A stretch of DNA of 64,000 bases from Qipengyuania aestuarii (GTDB lineage Bacteria > Pseudomonadota > Alphaproteobacteria > Sphingomonadales > Sphingomonadaceae), in assembly GCF_019711535.1 (NCBI RefSeq), contig NZ_JAIGNP010000003.1:620001-684000 (forward strand). Direction: 5' to 3'. Below the pieces are notes generated by a model. That model saw only the letters and a list, made by a program, of their open reading frames with translations, was not told the origin of the DNA and ran no database searches. Of the stretch, positions 45,891-55,641 are shown piece by piece. Within the stretch, counting starts at the first letter, position 1. The number at the start of each line of letters is the position of its first letter. The position numbers and the translations under genes are program-made.

Positions 45891-47991
45891 CCGGCTTCAG
45901 CCACCGGTCGAGCCATGCGAACACGGTATTGTGCCATTGCAGCGAGTTCTTGGGATCGAGGACCCAGTGGTTCTCTTCCGGGAAGACCAGCAGCTGGCTG
46001 GGGATCTGGCGTTCCTGCAGCACGGTGAAGGCAGCAAGGCCCTGCGTGTAGGGCACGCGGAAGTCCTTTTCGCCGGTTACCACCAGCATGGGCGTTTTCC
46101 AGTTGTCGACGTGATTCACCGGATTCCAGCGCTCGTAGAGTTCCTTGTTGTCGGCATAGCTTCCGCCGAAATCCCACTTGGGGAACCACAGTTCCTCGGT
46201 GGTATAATAGAAGCTGCGCATGTCGAAGAGCCCGTCATGCTGCACGAGGCAATCGAACCGGTCGGGCCACCTGCCCGCAATCCAGTTCATCATATAGCCG
46301 CCGTAACTCGCCCCCATGGCGCAGGCGCGGCTGCCGTCGATCTGCGGATCCTGCTTGAGCGCTGCCGCAAGCCCCAGCTTCAGGTCTTCGAGCGGCTTGC
46401 CGCCCCAGTCGCGGTTGATGCTGTCGGTAAAGGCTTGGCCGTATCCGGTGGAGCCGTGGAAATCGACCGAGATGACCGCATATCCCTGGCTTGCCACGAC
46501 GCGGGGATTCCAGCGGCTCGACCAGCCATCGTTGAACGAACCCTGCGGCCCGCCGTGGACGTAGAGAATGGCCGGCATGGAGCCTTCCTGACCCTCGAGC
46601 TTGGTAATCTGGCCCCAGACCGTATCGCCCCCGGCGCCGGTAAAGCTGAACCGTTCCACCACCACCGGCGCCATCTTGCCGATGGTTTCGGTGGCCACCT
46701 GCGTCAGCGGCTGGGCCTGGTCCCAATCCTGCGACAGGAAGAGCTCTGCCGGCGCGCCGATGGAATCCCTGGTGAAAAGAATATCTCCGCCATGCAGCGG
46801 CACGACATTGCCGATGTGGGCTTCATTGCCCGCCATCAGATCGAGCCGTTCGACATCGCCATTGCGCGGATCGATCCGGAAGGCGGGCGTATCGAGCACA
46901 TCCTGAGCCGTCGCGACGATCCAGCGCGAATCGGGCGTCCAGGCGAGCGAGCCGAAGCTGCGGTCGAAATCCCCTGTCAGAGCGGTGGTCACGCCGCTCT
47001 TGAGATCGCGCAGCATCACGACCTGACGATCGGCTTCGTAACCGGGCCGGGCCATGGCGACATAGGCGAGGTACTGCCCGTCGGGTGACGGGGTCGGCAA
47101 CATGTCGAGTGCTTCATTGGCGGCCGTCAGATTGGTCGGCGCAGTGCCGGACAGATCGCTCCACCAGATGTCGAAATTCACACTGTAGGGTTCCTCGGCA
47201 TCCGCCTTCCGTGCAGCGAAATAGAGGCCCGATCCGTCGGGTGCCCAGGCCACGTCCTCTCCGCCACCGAAGGGCATGGACGGCGTATCGCCGATCGGAC
47301 CACCGGCGCCCAGCGGCCCATCGACAGCAATTCCCTCACCGGACACCCGGCCGTTGCTCAGCGGGAAGGCGAAGACGCGGCTGTAAGTCCCCGGCGTTTC
47401 CCAGCTGTCCCAGTGACGATAGAAGCCGCCGTCGCCTTCGTAGAGCCGGCCATCCCCGGGACCCGGGGCGTAGGCTTTGGCGCTGTCATCACAGGCGATG
47501 TCGGTGCAGCTGCGGGCAATCTCGGTCCAGATCGCAATCCTGTCGCCGTCCTTGGCGACCGAATAGCCGTTCACGCCGCGGGCGATGTTCGTGACCTGCG
47601 TTTTCTGCGACACTGCGCCGTTATCGGCGATCCTGGCGCGCCATACCTGCGTGGTTTCGGTGTCGGCGCCGCTTGCCATGTAATAGAGCCAGCCATCGCC
47701 GCCAAAGCTCGCCCCGCTGCCTTTCAGATCGAGCGCGACCGGCGCGGCATTCATGTTGTCCAGCGAGCGCAGGTAAAGCTGGCCCTTGCGCGCAAAGCTT
47801 TCCGCATCGGTCGTGGTCACGGAATAAACCGCGATCGTCCCGTCAGGCGATACGGTGGGGCTGCCGAGGCGCGGCATGGTCACGAGATCGCTTGCCTGCA
47901 TGGGCTCGGGCGCCGACTGTGCCACGAGCGGTGAGGCGAAAAGCGCAAAGGCGCTGGCGAGCGGGAATGCGACCCTGGAGCGAACTGTCAT
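45883..47991 (-). CDS. S9 family prolyl oligopeptidase-like peptidase (exported)
   Basis: A 702-residue peptidase. It has a signal peptide ending near residue 24 ([12 protein letters not shown]), an N-terminal WD-like beta-propeller (about 40-430) and a C-terminal alpha/beta hydrolase. The catalytic triad is Ser in GASYGGYMM, Asp in GEKDFRVPY and His in EENHWVL. It probably trims short peptides in the periplasm. It is coupled to the downstream ferredoxin gene. Confidence 0.93.
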   Translation of the reverse strand: MTVRSRVAFPLASAFALFASPLVAQSAPEPMQASDLVTMPRLGSPTVSPDGTIAVYSVTTTDAESFARKGQLYLRSLDNMNAAPVALDLKGSGASFGGDGWLYYMASGADTETTQVWRARIADNGAVSQKTQVTNIARGVNGYSVAKDGDRIAIWTEIARSCTDIACDDSAKAYAPGPGDGRLYEGDGGFYRHWDSWETPGTYSRVFAFPLSNGRVSGEGIAVDGPLGAGGPIGDTPSMPFGGGEDVAWAPDGSGLYFAARKADAEEPYSVNFDIWWSDLSGTAPTNLTAANEALDMLPTPSPDGQYLAYVAMARPGYEADRQVVMLRDLKSGVTTALTGDFDRSFGSLAWTPDSRWIVATAQDVLDTPAFRIDPRNGDVERLDLMAGNEAHIGNVVPLHGGDILFTRDSIGAPAELFLSQDWDQAQPLTQVATETIGKMAPVVVERFSFTGAGGDTVWGQITKLEGQEGSMPAILYVHGGPQGSFNDGWSSRWNPRVVASQGYAVISVDFHGSTGYGQAFTDSINRDWGGKPLEDLKLGLAAALKQDPQIDGSRACAMGASYGGYMMNWIAGRWPDRFDCLVQHDGLFDMRSFYYTTEELWFPKWDFGGSYADNKELYERWNPVNHVDNWKTPMLVVTGEKDFRVPYTQGLAAFTVLQERQIPSQLLVFPEENHWVLDPKNSLQWHNTVFAWLDRWLKPGE

Positions 47992-48033
47992 GGCTGCGCG
48001 ATGTAGCGCGCCGCAAAGCGGATGGGTAGAGGC

Positions 48034-48531
48034 TTAGCGCTTCTTGCCCGCGATGCGGGAAATCTCCGCCTTGACCAGCTCTTCGACCATGGCTGGCAGA
48101 TTGTCGTCCAGCCACTGGGACAGCATGGGGCGCAGCATGTCGCGGACCAGACCTTCGAGCGAGGTTTCCCCTTCGCGGACGATTTGCGGCGGCTTGCCCG
48201 GTTTCGAAAGCATCGTCAGCGCGGCGAAATTCTGCTGCATCGCACTGCGTGTCGCATCTGCAATCAGGCTCTCTTCGTAATCTTCCTCGCCCGGTTCCTC
48301 GCCATAGATCGCGTCGAGGTCGGCATTGTCCTGGATCAGCAGCTCTTCGCCCAGGCCCGAGCCAAGCTCGAGCACCTCTTCCGCTTCGTCGGCATCGGCG
48401 GGTTCCGCGCCGCCAGCGATCAGGCCGCGCCGCCGCTGGGGCGGCTGCCCCTTGGCTTCGGTATCGCGCGCGATCACCTTTTTGATCGAATCGAGAATTT
48501 CTTCGACGGAGGGTTCACGGTTGATTTTCAT
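48034..48531 (-). CDS. PopZ-like polar organizing protein (DUF2497)
   Basis: A 165-residue protein of the DUF2497 group. It has the short N-terminal helix EPSVEEILDSIKKVIARD, an acidic disordered middle (residues 45-100, rich in Glu/Asp/Ala), and the C-terminal oligomerisation helices LEGLVRDMLRPMLSQWLDDN and MVEELVKAEISRIAGKK. This layout matches PopZ of Caulobacter, which forms polar matrices and anchors ParB-parS. It is followed upstream by tolC and a PCMT gene, a conserved alphaproteobacterial order. Confidence 0.85.
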   Translation of the reverse strand: MKINREPSVEEILDSIKKVIARDTEAKGQPPQRRRGLIAGGAEPADADEAEEVLELGSGLGEELLIQDNADLDAIYGEEPGEEDYEESLIADATRSAMQQNFAALTMLSKPGKPPQIVREGETSLEGLVRDMLRPMLSQWLDDNLPAMVEELVKAEISRIAGKKR

Positions 48532-48582
48532 GATCCGGGTTCGGCCCCTTATGGCTGCATCGAGTCGTAATCGAGAGGCACG

Positions 48583-50091
48583 CTAAGGCCTATCGAGCGG
48601 CTGGGCAACTTCTGGAATTTCCGCAGTCGGGGCCGGTATATCGCGGGTAGAGGTGGTAACGACTTCCGGACCCGGTACGCTTTCCCAATCCCAGATCCGG
48701 CCGCTGACGCTGTCGTAATTGGTGACAGGGTCATAAAGCACGCCTTCTTCCGCCAGCCCGAGATCGCGCGCCTCTGCCCTACCCATGGCCGCCAGAAGCG
48801 AGAACCCGGCGACATAGGCGTTGCGGCGAGCAGTGACGAGCTCGACCCGAGTTTGCAGCAATTCCTGTTCGGCGTTCAGCACATCGAGAATCGTGCGATT
48901 GCCGATGGAATTTTCTGCCCGCACGCCTTCCAGGCTCAGCTCGGCGGCCGAAACGGCGGTTTGCGAACTTTCGATGATGGCAAGCGCTGCCTGCCAGCTG
49001 GAATAGGAAGAGCGCACCTGGGCGATCACATCGCGTTCCGCGGCGATCACTTGCTCTAATGCGGCACTGGCACGCGCGGTCGCCTGGCGCTGCAAGGCAG
49101 CCGGGCGGCCGCCCTGGAACAGCGGCACCCTTAGCGAAACGCCGGCTTGTGCGGCCGTGGTGGTCTGCGGGCTGGCGACGGTAGGCCCCAGCGGATTGTC
49201 CGGATCGAGCGGCGCATCGGCGACGCTGCCGAGGAAATTCTGGTAATCGTATCCGGCGAAGACCGAGACGCGCGGAAGCCTGCTCGAACCGGCGACATTG
49301 ATGTCATAGCGCGATGCCTGTGCCCGTTCCTTGGCAGCGATCAGGTCCGGATTGTTCTCCAGCGCGACATCGACCGCTGTCTCCACATCGGTGGGCAGGC
49401 CGGCAAGTGGCGGCGGCGCCTGCAGGTTCACGGGCGCTTCGCCGACTAGCGAGATGTAATCTTCACGCGCGGCAATGAGGTTCGCTTGCGCGCTCCGCAG
49501 ATCACCTTGCGCCAGCGCCAGGCGGGCCTGCGACTGGGCGACATCGGTGCGGGTGAGATCGCCGATTTCGAAGCGATCGCTCGTCGCCTGCGTGTTCACG
49601 GAAAGCACGTCGACCTGATTGAGCGAGAGCGAGACCAGCGCCTGACCGCGCAGAACATCCATGTAGGCTGCAACGACCTGCGTGAAGATGGCGCTTTCAG
49701 TGCCGCGCAAATCCGCCCGGCTGGCGTCCACGCGTTCCTTGGCCGCCCGGACCGAATTCTTGACCGCGCCGCCCGAATAGATCGGTACGCCGAGGTCGAC
49801 ACCGGCAACAAGGGCACGGTCAGGCGTGAAGAAGCTGGTCGAACTCTGCTTGAGAAATTCGGTGGCCGAGGCTGTCGCTTCGGCAGAGGGGAGACCGTCG
49901 GCACGCTCGATCTGCACCGTTTCGTCGGTTGCGCGCTGTCCGGCGCGTGCCGCCTCGAGCGTGGGATTGTTGAAATAGGCTTCGGTCAGGGCTTCCTGAA
50001 GCGTATCCGCCTGCGCCGAAGCTGCGCCCAGTGTCAGGGCGGCCAGGCTGGCGGTGATTGCAAGCTGCCGGATCGTCCCGCCCTTGCTCAT
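48583..50091 (-). CDS. tolC: TolC family outer-membrane channel
   Basis: A 502-residue outer-membrane factor. After the signal peptide (ending ASAQA) it shows two repeated halves of coiled-coil plus beta-strand, for example AYFNNPTLEAARAGQRATDE and DVALENNPDLIAAKERAQAS. TolC-type channels form trimers and link to efflux pumps or type I secretion. No inner-membrane partner of its own lies adjacent. It is 2 nt from the PCMT gene, so the two are coupled. Confidence 0.93.
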   Translation of the reverse strand: MSKGGTIRQLAITASLAALTLGAASAQADTLQEALTEAYFNNPTLEAARAGQRATDETVQIERADGLPSAEATASATEFLKQSSTSFFTPDRALVAGVDLGVPIYSGGAVKNSVRAAKERVDASRADLRGTESAIFTQVVAAYMDVLRGQALVSLSLNQVDVLSVNTQATSDRFEIGDLTRTDVAQSQARLALAQGDLRSAQANLIAAREDYISLVGEAPVNLQAPPPLAGLPTDVETAVDVALENNPDLIAAKERAQASRYDINVAGSSRLPRVSVFAGYDYQNFLGSVADAPLDPDNPLGPTVASPQTTTAAQAGVSLRVPLFQGGRPAALQRQATARASAALEQVIAAERDVIAQVRSSYSSWQAALAIIESSQTAVSAAELSLEGVRAENSIGNRTILDVLNAEQELLQTRVELVTARRNAYVAGFSLLAAMGRAEARDLGLAEEGVLYDPVTNYDSVSGRIWDWESVPGPEVVTTSTRDIPAPTAEIPEVAQPLDRP

Positions 50092-50093
50092 GC

Positions 50094-50693
50094 TCAGAAG
50101 CTCCAGCTGGCTGGCTTGTCGAATTCGCCCATGCGCGGGATGCCCATTTCGGCGAGCGGCAGCAGGACGAGCGACTTGCCCGACTTGCGACCGGTCGCGA
50201 GCCGCGTGACGCCGCGCTCGACAAGGCCGGTTACGATCCGGCCATCAGCTTCGACGAGCTTGGCGAGGCTGGCGGGCGCATGTTCGATCGCGCCGTCGAC
50301 GAGGACGAGCGAATATTTGCCCTTCTTCGCTTCCAATGCCTCTGCCGGACTGAGGGTCTTGACCGAGGAGACCAGCGGTTCGATCAGCGCCGCGAGATAG
50401 CCGCTGCCGCCTTCGATGATCAGCACCGAATCGCTCGCCACCGGGCGGGCTTCGGACAACATCGCCCCGTGAAACAGCGGTGCCGGCAGATAGCCACCGT
50501 CTGCCAGCCGGATCGCGCGGTCCATATAGGCCGTGCCTCTGGCGTTTTCGGGGACGAATTCTTCGCGGGGCACAGTGCCCATGCGTTCGAGCACGAAGGC
50601 TTCGTTGATGCCGCTGGTGCGCAGCTGGCTATCGAGCATCGCCTTGCGGGCGGCGGCGTAGTCGTGGCGGGCTGTGGTCGTGGTCATAATCAT
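50094..50693 (-). CDS. Protein-L-isoaspartate O-methyltransferase family protein
   Basis: A 199-residue SAM-dependent methyltransferase-like protein. It has the PCMT N-terminus MLDSQLRTSGINEAFVLERM, and the SAM motif reads IIEGGSGYLAAL rather than the typical EIGTGSGYQ. Because of this and a shortened middle, some members may have lost repair activity. It precedes tolC with a 2-nt gap. Two close ATGs (50693 and 50687) are both possible starts. Confidence 0.87.
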   Translation of the reverse strand: MIMTTTTARHDYAAARKAMLDSQLRTSGINEAFVLERMGTVPREEFVPENARGTAYMDRAIRLADGGYLPAPLFHGAMLSEARPVASDSVLIIEGGSGYLAALIEPLVSSVKTLSPAEALEAKKGKYSLVLVDGAIEHAPASLAKLVEADGRIVTGLVERGVTRLATGRKSGKSLVLLPLAEMGIPRMGEFDKPASWSF

Positions 50694-50785
50694 CCGGAGG
50701 CTGTATTACATCAATAACACGGCATTTCAAGCGCTGTCGCGTCCGGGCGTTGCCTTAGGCGCAAGGCCGCGTGCTTCCAAGCGCT

Positions 50786-50814
50786 TTGACCGATGGCTGC
50801 AAACGCGCCTATCG
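50786..50814 (+). promoter_or_regulatory. Possible promoter of the fumarase gene
   Basis: TTGACC, 17-nt spacer, CTATCG. The -10 element is weak. The predicted leader is about 30 nt. Confidence 0.3.
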
Positions 50815-50849
50815 GGGAGCGCAAATCTGCAACATGGGAACGCGCCGCG

Positions 50850-52376
50850 ATGAGCGACATGACGATTATTAAGGAAGAGGATCTGATCGAGAGCGTGAAG
50901 GACGCTCTCCAGTACATCTCCTATTACCACCCGATGGATTACATACGGGCGCTGGGCGAAGCCTACGAAGCCGAGCAGGGGCCGGCTGCCAAAGACGCGA
51001 TCGCCCAGATCCTGACCAACAGCCGCATGTGCGCCGAAGGCCACCGCCCGATCTGCCAGGATACCGGTATCGTCAACGTCTTCGTCAAATGGGGCATGAA
51101 CTGCCGCCTCGATACGCAGCGCAGCCTGCAGGAGGTCGTCGATGAAGGCGTGCGGCAGGCCTATAATCACCCAGACAACAAGCTGCGCGCCTCGATCCTT
51201 GCCGATCCTGCTTTCACGCGCCGCAACACCCGCGACAACACGCCCAGCGTCCTCTCGGTCGAGATGGTGCCCGGCGATACCATCGACGTGGATGTCGCGG
51301 CCAAGGGCGGCGGGAGCGAGAACAAGTCCAAGTTCAAGATGATGAACCCCAGCGACAATATCGTCGACTGGGTGGTCGAGCAGCTCCCCAGCATGGGTGC
51401 CGGCTGGTGTCCGCCGGGCATGCTCGGCATCGGCATCGGCGGCACCGCCGAACACTGCATGAAGCTGGCCAAGCTCAGCCTCATGGACCCGATCGATATG
51501 GGCCAGCTCAAACAGCGCGGCGCGCAGACCGATATCGAGCAGCTGCGGATCGACATTTTCGATGCGGTCAACGCCCAGGGAATCGGGGCCCAGGGCCTTG
51601 GCGGCCTTTCAACCGTGCTGGACGTGAAGATCCTCGATGCGCCCTGTCATGCAGCGGGCAAGCCGGTGGCGATGATTCCCAACTGCGCCGCCACGCGCCA
51701 TGCGCATTTCTCGCTCGACGGGTCCGGTCCTGCCTATCTCGAGCCGCCCAAGCTGGACGACTATCCCGCCGTGACCTGGAAGCCCGATGCGGCGGCGAAG
51801 AAGGTCGATCTCGACAATCTCACGCCCGAGGAAGTCGCCAGCTGGGAGCATGGCGACCGCCTGCTTCTGTCGGGCAAGATGCTGACCGGGCGGGACGCGG
51901 CGCACAAGCGGATCCACGACATGCTCGAAAAGGGCGAGGAACTGCCGGTCGATTTCAAGGGCCGCGCGATCTATTACGTCGGCCCGGTCGACCCGGTGAT
52001 GGGCGAAGTGGTCGGCCCCGCCGGTCCCACCACCGCCACCCGGATGGACAAGTTCACCGAGACGATGCTCGACCTCGGGCTCCTCGCCATGATCGGCAAG
52101 GCCGAGCGCGGGCACGATGCCGTCAAGGTGATCAGCCGCTTCAAGGTTGCCTATCTGATGGCGACCGGCGGTGCCGCCTATCTCGTGAGCCGTGCGATCA
52201 AGGGCGCCAGGGTCGTCGGCTTCGAGGACCTCGGCATGGAGGCGATCTATGAATTCGAGGTACAGGACATGCCCGTCACCGTTGCGGTCGATGCGCAGGG
52301 CAACAATGTGCACACGCTCGCACCGGCCCAATGGCGGGAGAAGATCGCGCGAGGCGAGGTCGAACCGGTCGGCTAG
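50850..52376 (+). CDS. Class I fumarate hydratase (4Fe-4S)
   Basis: A 508-residue oxygen-sensitive fumarase of the FumA/FumB type. Key blocks: RPICQDTGIVNVFVKWG (cluster Cys), GAGWCPPGMLG and GIGGTAEHCMKLAK, VAMIPNCAATRH, and the C-terminal beta-half GRAIYYVGPVDP and GPAGPTTATRMDKF. It interconverts fumarate and malate in the citric acid cycle. ATG 50850 gives the normal length; an in-frame ATG at 50793 is less likely. Confidence 0.95.
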   Translation: MSDMTIIKEEDLIESVKDALQYISYYHPMDYIRALGEAYEAEQGPAAKDAIAQILTNSRMCAEGHRPICQDTGIVNVFVKWGMNCRLDTQRSLQEVVDEGVRQAYNHPDNKLRASILADPAFTRRNTRDNTPSVLSVEMVPGDTIDVDVAAKGGGSENKSKFKMMNPSDNIVDWVVEQLPSMGAGWCPPGMLGIGIGGTAEHCMKLAKLSLMDPIDMGQLKQRGAQTDIEQLRIDIFDAVNAQGIGAQGLGGLSTVLDVKILDAPCHAAGKPVAMIPNCAATRHAHFSLDGSGPAYLEPPKLDDYPAVTWKPDAAAKKVDLDNLTPEEVASWEHGDRLLLSGKMLTGRDAAHKRIHDMLEKGEELPVDFKGRAIYYVGPVDPVMGEVVGPAGPTTATRMDKFTETMLDLGLLAMIGKAERGHDAVKVISRFKVAYLMATGGAAYLVSRAIKGARVVGFEDLGMEAIYEFEVQDMPVTVAVDAQGNNVHTLAPAQWREKIARGEVEPVG

Positions 52377-52460
52377 CCTCAGCGTTGTTCGACAAACCGC
52401 ATGGGCAGTCCGACAGCCGGACTTCCCTGCGGTACGTCATATGGGCAAAGTTAGCGGGCT

Positions 52461-53696
52461 TTGACCACCGAACGTAACCCCATTCCCGAGACCGGAACCG
52501 TTTCGATCCGCACGGTCCTCGTGTCGATCGCCTGCGTGTGGTCGGCCTATTTCCTGCTGATCAGCGCCCGCGGCTGGCTGATCGGCCTCGACTTCGAACT
52601 TGATCTCGTATCGCGCCGGGTGGCGGTCACGATCGCCGCGATGGGCGTTACCTTCGTCCTCTGGCTTATCATTCGCCTCTTCGACAACCGCTCCCTCGCG
52701 ATGCAGATCTGCGGCGCATTGGTCTTCGCCCTGCCTGCCGCCTTGCTGATTGCCCAGTCCCAACAGTGGCTCTTCTCTTCAATACAGGAACGGTACGAAG
52801 CCAAGATCGCGCAGGACCGAGGTATTTCCCTGCGGAGAGACGATAATGGCAATCTGATCATCGAAGGACCTGTTCCGACCGAACCGAAAATAGGTGAACC
52901 GCTGGGAACAGCCACGCCTGCGACCAATACCGCGCAGGTGGTCCTGCCCGATGGCCGCGAACAGGACCGGTGGCTGCAGCTGATCGAGATGGGCCTTGAT
53001 CGTTATTTTCTGCTGCTCGCATGGGCTGCCCTCTATTTTGCGCTGCTTGCAGGCGCGCGGGTGCAGGCAGCCGAGAGGCGCGGCGAACGCTTCCGCAGCG
53101 CCGCGAAGGCTGCAGAATTGCGGTCCCTGCGGTATCAGGTCAATCCGCACTTCCTCTTCAACACGCTGAATTCTCTCTCTGCTCTGGTGATGACCGGCAA
53201 GGAAGACCGTGCCGAAGAGATGATCCAGTCGATTTCGCGGTTTTATCGTCATTCCCTGGCCGACGAATCGACAGGAGACGTAAGTCTGGAAGACGAGATC
53301 GATCTGCAGGAACATTATCTCGAAATCGAAGCTGTCCGGTTCCCTAAAAGGCTCAAGACGCGAGTAGATTTGCCCGATGAGCTGGCTCAAATGAAGGTTC
53401 CCGGCATGATCCTTCAGCCCCTGGTCGAAAACTCGGTCAAATACGGCGTATCTGCGAGCAACCGTCCGGTGACCATTTCGATTGTGGCGCGCGAAGAAGC
53501 TGGCCGGCTTGTTCTGCGGGTTGGCGACGATGGACCCGGCCTGCCATCCGGCCACACGGGAGGGTTCGGCATCGGCCTCGCGAATGTGCGGGACCGTTTG
53601 GAGGCGCGCTTCGGCAGAGAGGCGTCGATTCACTCCAGTCAGACGCCGGACGGGTATGAAACCGTGTTGAAGCTGCCAATGGTGAAGCATGGCTGA
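52461..53696 (+). CDS. LytS-type sensor histidine kinase
   Basis: A 411-residue membrane kinase. Four hydrophobic helices (about residues 18-38, 54-71, 82-98 and 181-197) surround an extracytoplasmic loop (100-170). The His_kinase domain carries NPHFLFNTLNSLSAL with phospho-acceptor His230, and a C-terminal HATPase (LVENSVKYGV, GDDGPGLPSG, GIGLANVRDRLE). This is the LytS/AlgZ class. TTG 52461 is the only start near the first helix. It overlaps the response-regulator gene by 8 nt. Confidence 0.92.
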   Translation: MTTERNPIPETGTVSIRTVLVSIACVWSAYFLLISARGWLIGLDFELDLVSRRVAVTIAAMGVTFVLWLIIRLFDNRSLAMQICGALVFALPAALLIAQSQQWLFSSIQERYEAKIAQDRGISLRRDDNGNLIIEGPVPTEPKIGEPLGTATPATNTAQVVLPDGREQDRWLQLIEMGLDRYFLLLAWAALYFALLAGARVQAAERRGERFRSAAKAAELRSLRYQVNPHFLFNTLNSLSALVMTGKEDRAEEMIQSISRFYRHSLADESTGDVSLEDEIDLQEHYLEIEAVRFPKRLKTRVDLPDELAQMKVPGMILQPLVENSVKYGVSASNRPVTISIVAREEAGRLVLRVGDDGPGLPSGHTGGFGIGLANVRDRLEARFGREASIHSSQTPDGYETVLKLPMVKHG

Positions 53697-54426
53697 GGAT
53701 ATCCAGGAAAAACTGCGCACGCTTATCGTCGATGATGAACCGCTCGCAGTCGAACGCATGCAGATCATCTGTAAAAAGCTTGCCAACATCGAGGTTATCG
53801 GAACTGCGGGCGATGGAGCCGAAGCTCTGAAGATGATCGAGCAGCAGCGTCCTGAGCTGATCTTGCTCGACATGACCATGCCCGAAGTCGACGGGCTTTC
53901 GGTAGCCCGCACCTTGTCCAAACAGGACAATCGCCCGGCTGTCGTCTTTGTAACCGCTCACGATAATTATGCCGTCGAGGCCTTCGACCTCGACGCGGTC
54001 GACTATGTGCTCAAACCCGTCAAGCCGGAGAGGCTTGAGCGCGCGATCCAACGCGCATTTGATCGCCGCGGCGGGGGCGGTGGTCAGGAAAGCAAGTGGC
54101 TGGAGGAATTATGGATCCCTCACCGCAGCGAGCTTCTTCGAATTGATACAGCAGAGGTTTCGCGGATCGATGCGGAGCGGGACTATGTTCGACTTCATGT
54201 CGAAGACCGCAGCTATCTTCTGCTGCAGACCATTGCCGGCCTAGAGAAGCGGCTTGATCCTGCGAAATTTATTCGCATCCACCGCTCCACCATACTGCGC
54301 AAAGACCGGATCACTGGCCTGCGCCATGATGGTTTGGGCGTCTGGTCTGCGGAAATGGAAGATGGCGAAGCCCTGCGCATCGGCCGTACTTATTTGCCCA
54401 AGGTGAAAGCGATGGCTGGCCGGTGA
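53689..54426 (+). CDS. LytTR family response regulator
   Basis: A 245-residue regulator paired with the LytS-type kinase. The receiver domain has acidic Asp15/Asp16, phospho-acceptor Asp61 (LLDMTMPEVDG) and Lys in LKPVKPE. The C-terminal LytTR DNA-binding domain includes AERDYVRLHVEDRSYLL and FIRIHRSTILRKDRI. LytTR proteins bind direct repeats upstream of envelope, biofilm or metabolic genes. Its targets are not visible here; the following small membrane protein is a candidate by position only. Confidence 0.93.
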   Translation: MAEDIQEKLRTLIVDDEPLAVERMQIICKKLANIEVIGTAGDGAEALKMIEQQRPELILLDMTMPEVDGLSVARTLSKQDNRPAVVFVTAHDNYAVEAFDLDAVDYVLKPVKPERLERAIQRAFDRRGGGGGQESKWLEELWIPHRSELLRIDTAEVSRIDAERDYVRLHVEDRSYLLLQTIAGLEKRLDPAKFIRIHRSTILRKDRITGLRHDGLGVWSAEMEDGEALRIGRTYLPKVKAMAGR

Positions 54427-54477
54427 TGGCGAGCAAGTGGATTGGCAAACTGTCAACACAGTGCCTATCTAGTATGA

Positions 54478-54744
54478 ATGGTCATCTTGATCGTGTTTCT
54501 TCTCGGCATAGGCAATTTCGCTGCTCAGAAGGCTGTGCTCGAGAGCGGTCATCCCATGCTCGACGCACTGCCCAGCTTCTATCGCACCGGCGGAGGACGC
54601 TTTTCGCTGTGGTTCGAATTCTTCATCCTGCTGGCCGCGATGTTGCTGGCCGGAAATGGCTGGACCGGCATGGCGTGGGCGTACGGCGTATACAGCCTGA
54701 TCAATTTTGCCATTGCCTGGATAATACTCTCCGGCAAGATCTGA
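54478..54744 (+). CDS. Small two- or three-helix membrane protein
   Basis: An 88-residue hydrophobic protein (MVILIVFLLGIGNFAAQKAVL... WFEFFILLAAMLLAGNGW... YSLINFAIAWIILSGKI). Three hydrophobic stretches suggest an integral membrane protein. I could not assign a family. It starts 51 nt after the LytTR gene, on the same strand. Confidence 0.75.
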   Translation: MVILIVFLLGIGNFAAQKAVLESGHPMLDALPSFYRTGGGRFSLWFEFFILLAAMLLAGNGWTGMAWAYGVYSLINFAIAWIILSGKI

Positions 54745-54783
54745 GCAGTGGGAACCGCCGCTGATATGGCGCGCTAATGCAGC

Positions 54784-55641
54784 ATGGCGAGTGATAATCC
54801 TATCTGGCTGCTCACGAATTCGAAGTCAGGCAGTAACACCGATCAGGCTATCGAGATTCTCGAAAGCCACTGCCAAGCCAAAGGCTTCTTCATCGCGCGC
54901 AAGATAGGTTTCCCGGACGAGGATCTGCCAAGCGCTGCCGAACTTGACGCCGCCGACATCTCGCAACTCGCCATCTTTACGGGGGATGGCTCGCTGAACG
55001 CTGCCATAACCAAGCTTCAGGGTTGGCGTGGGTCCATCATGGTCCTCCCTGGCGGGACGATGAATCTCCTGAGCAAGCGCCTGCACGGGCCTAATGCCGA
55101 TCTCGAAACGATTATCGAGCGGCATGCAAGCGGCGCGGCGCGTGCCGTCCGGCCATTGATGGCGCGCTGCGATAAGGGCGACGCTCTGGCTGGACTTCTT
55201 GCCGGTCCGGGTACTTCGTGGGCAAGCGTGCGTGAAGCAATGCGCGACTTCGACATTCCGGGGATGGCGGGCGGCACGAGTGAGGCGCTCTCGGAAACCA
55301 CCGGAGGATCGATGGTGCGATGCTGCGATCCGCCCTTGGGAAAGAGCGGCGGTTATCCGCTTATCGAGTTCACACCCAGCCATCGCGGCATGCAGCTTGA
55401 CGCTTTCCACGCCGAGGGCGCAGGTGAGTTGCTCGCTCAAAGCTGGGCACTGCTGCGCCGCAGCTTTCGCGAAGGTCCGCACACCAGGTTGGGGCTTGTC
55501 GACGAGATCGTGCTTGAAACCTGCGATGGCGCTCCGCTGGAAGTGCTGCTCGATGGCGAGCCTGCAACTCTGCCCCCCAAGGCCGAGTTCACGGTAGCGC
55601 GGTGCGAGGTCGATCTGCTAGCGACACACCATGGCTTCTGA
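54784..55641 (+). CDS. Diacylglycerol kinase-like lipid kinase
   Basis: A 285-residue protein of the DAGK catalytic family. The nucleotide site reads FTGDGSLNAAI in place of GGDGTxxE, and the second glycine-rich motif is VLPGGTMNLLSKRL. These enzymes phosphorylate diacylglycerol, ceramide or related lipids with ATP. The changed first motif leaves activity uncertain. It overlaps the phosphoesterase gene by 11 nt, so a joint lipid-phosphate role is possible. Confidence 0.9.
   Translation: MASDNPIWLLTNSKSGSNTDQAIEILESHCQAKGFFIARKIGFPDEDLPSAAELDAADISQLAIFTGDGSLNAAITKLQGWRGSIMVLPGGTMNLLSKRLHGPNADLETIIERHASGAARAVRPLMARCDKGDALAGLLAGPGTSWASVREAMRDFDIPGMAGGTSEALSETTGGSMVRCCDPPLGKSGGYPLIEFTPSHRGMQLDAFHAEGAGELLAQSWALLRRSFREGPHTRLGLVDEIVLETCDGAPLEVLLDGEPATLPPKAEFTVARCEVDLLATHHGF

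Noticed and set aside
45931..47088. A 385-codon plus-strand frame
   Set aside because: It is antisense to the S9 peptidase, which has a complete catalytic triad.
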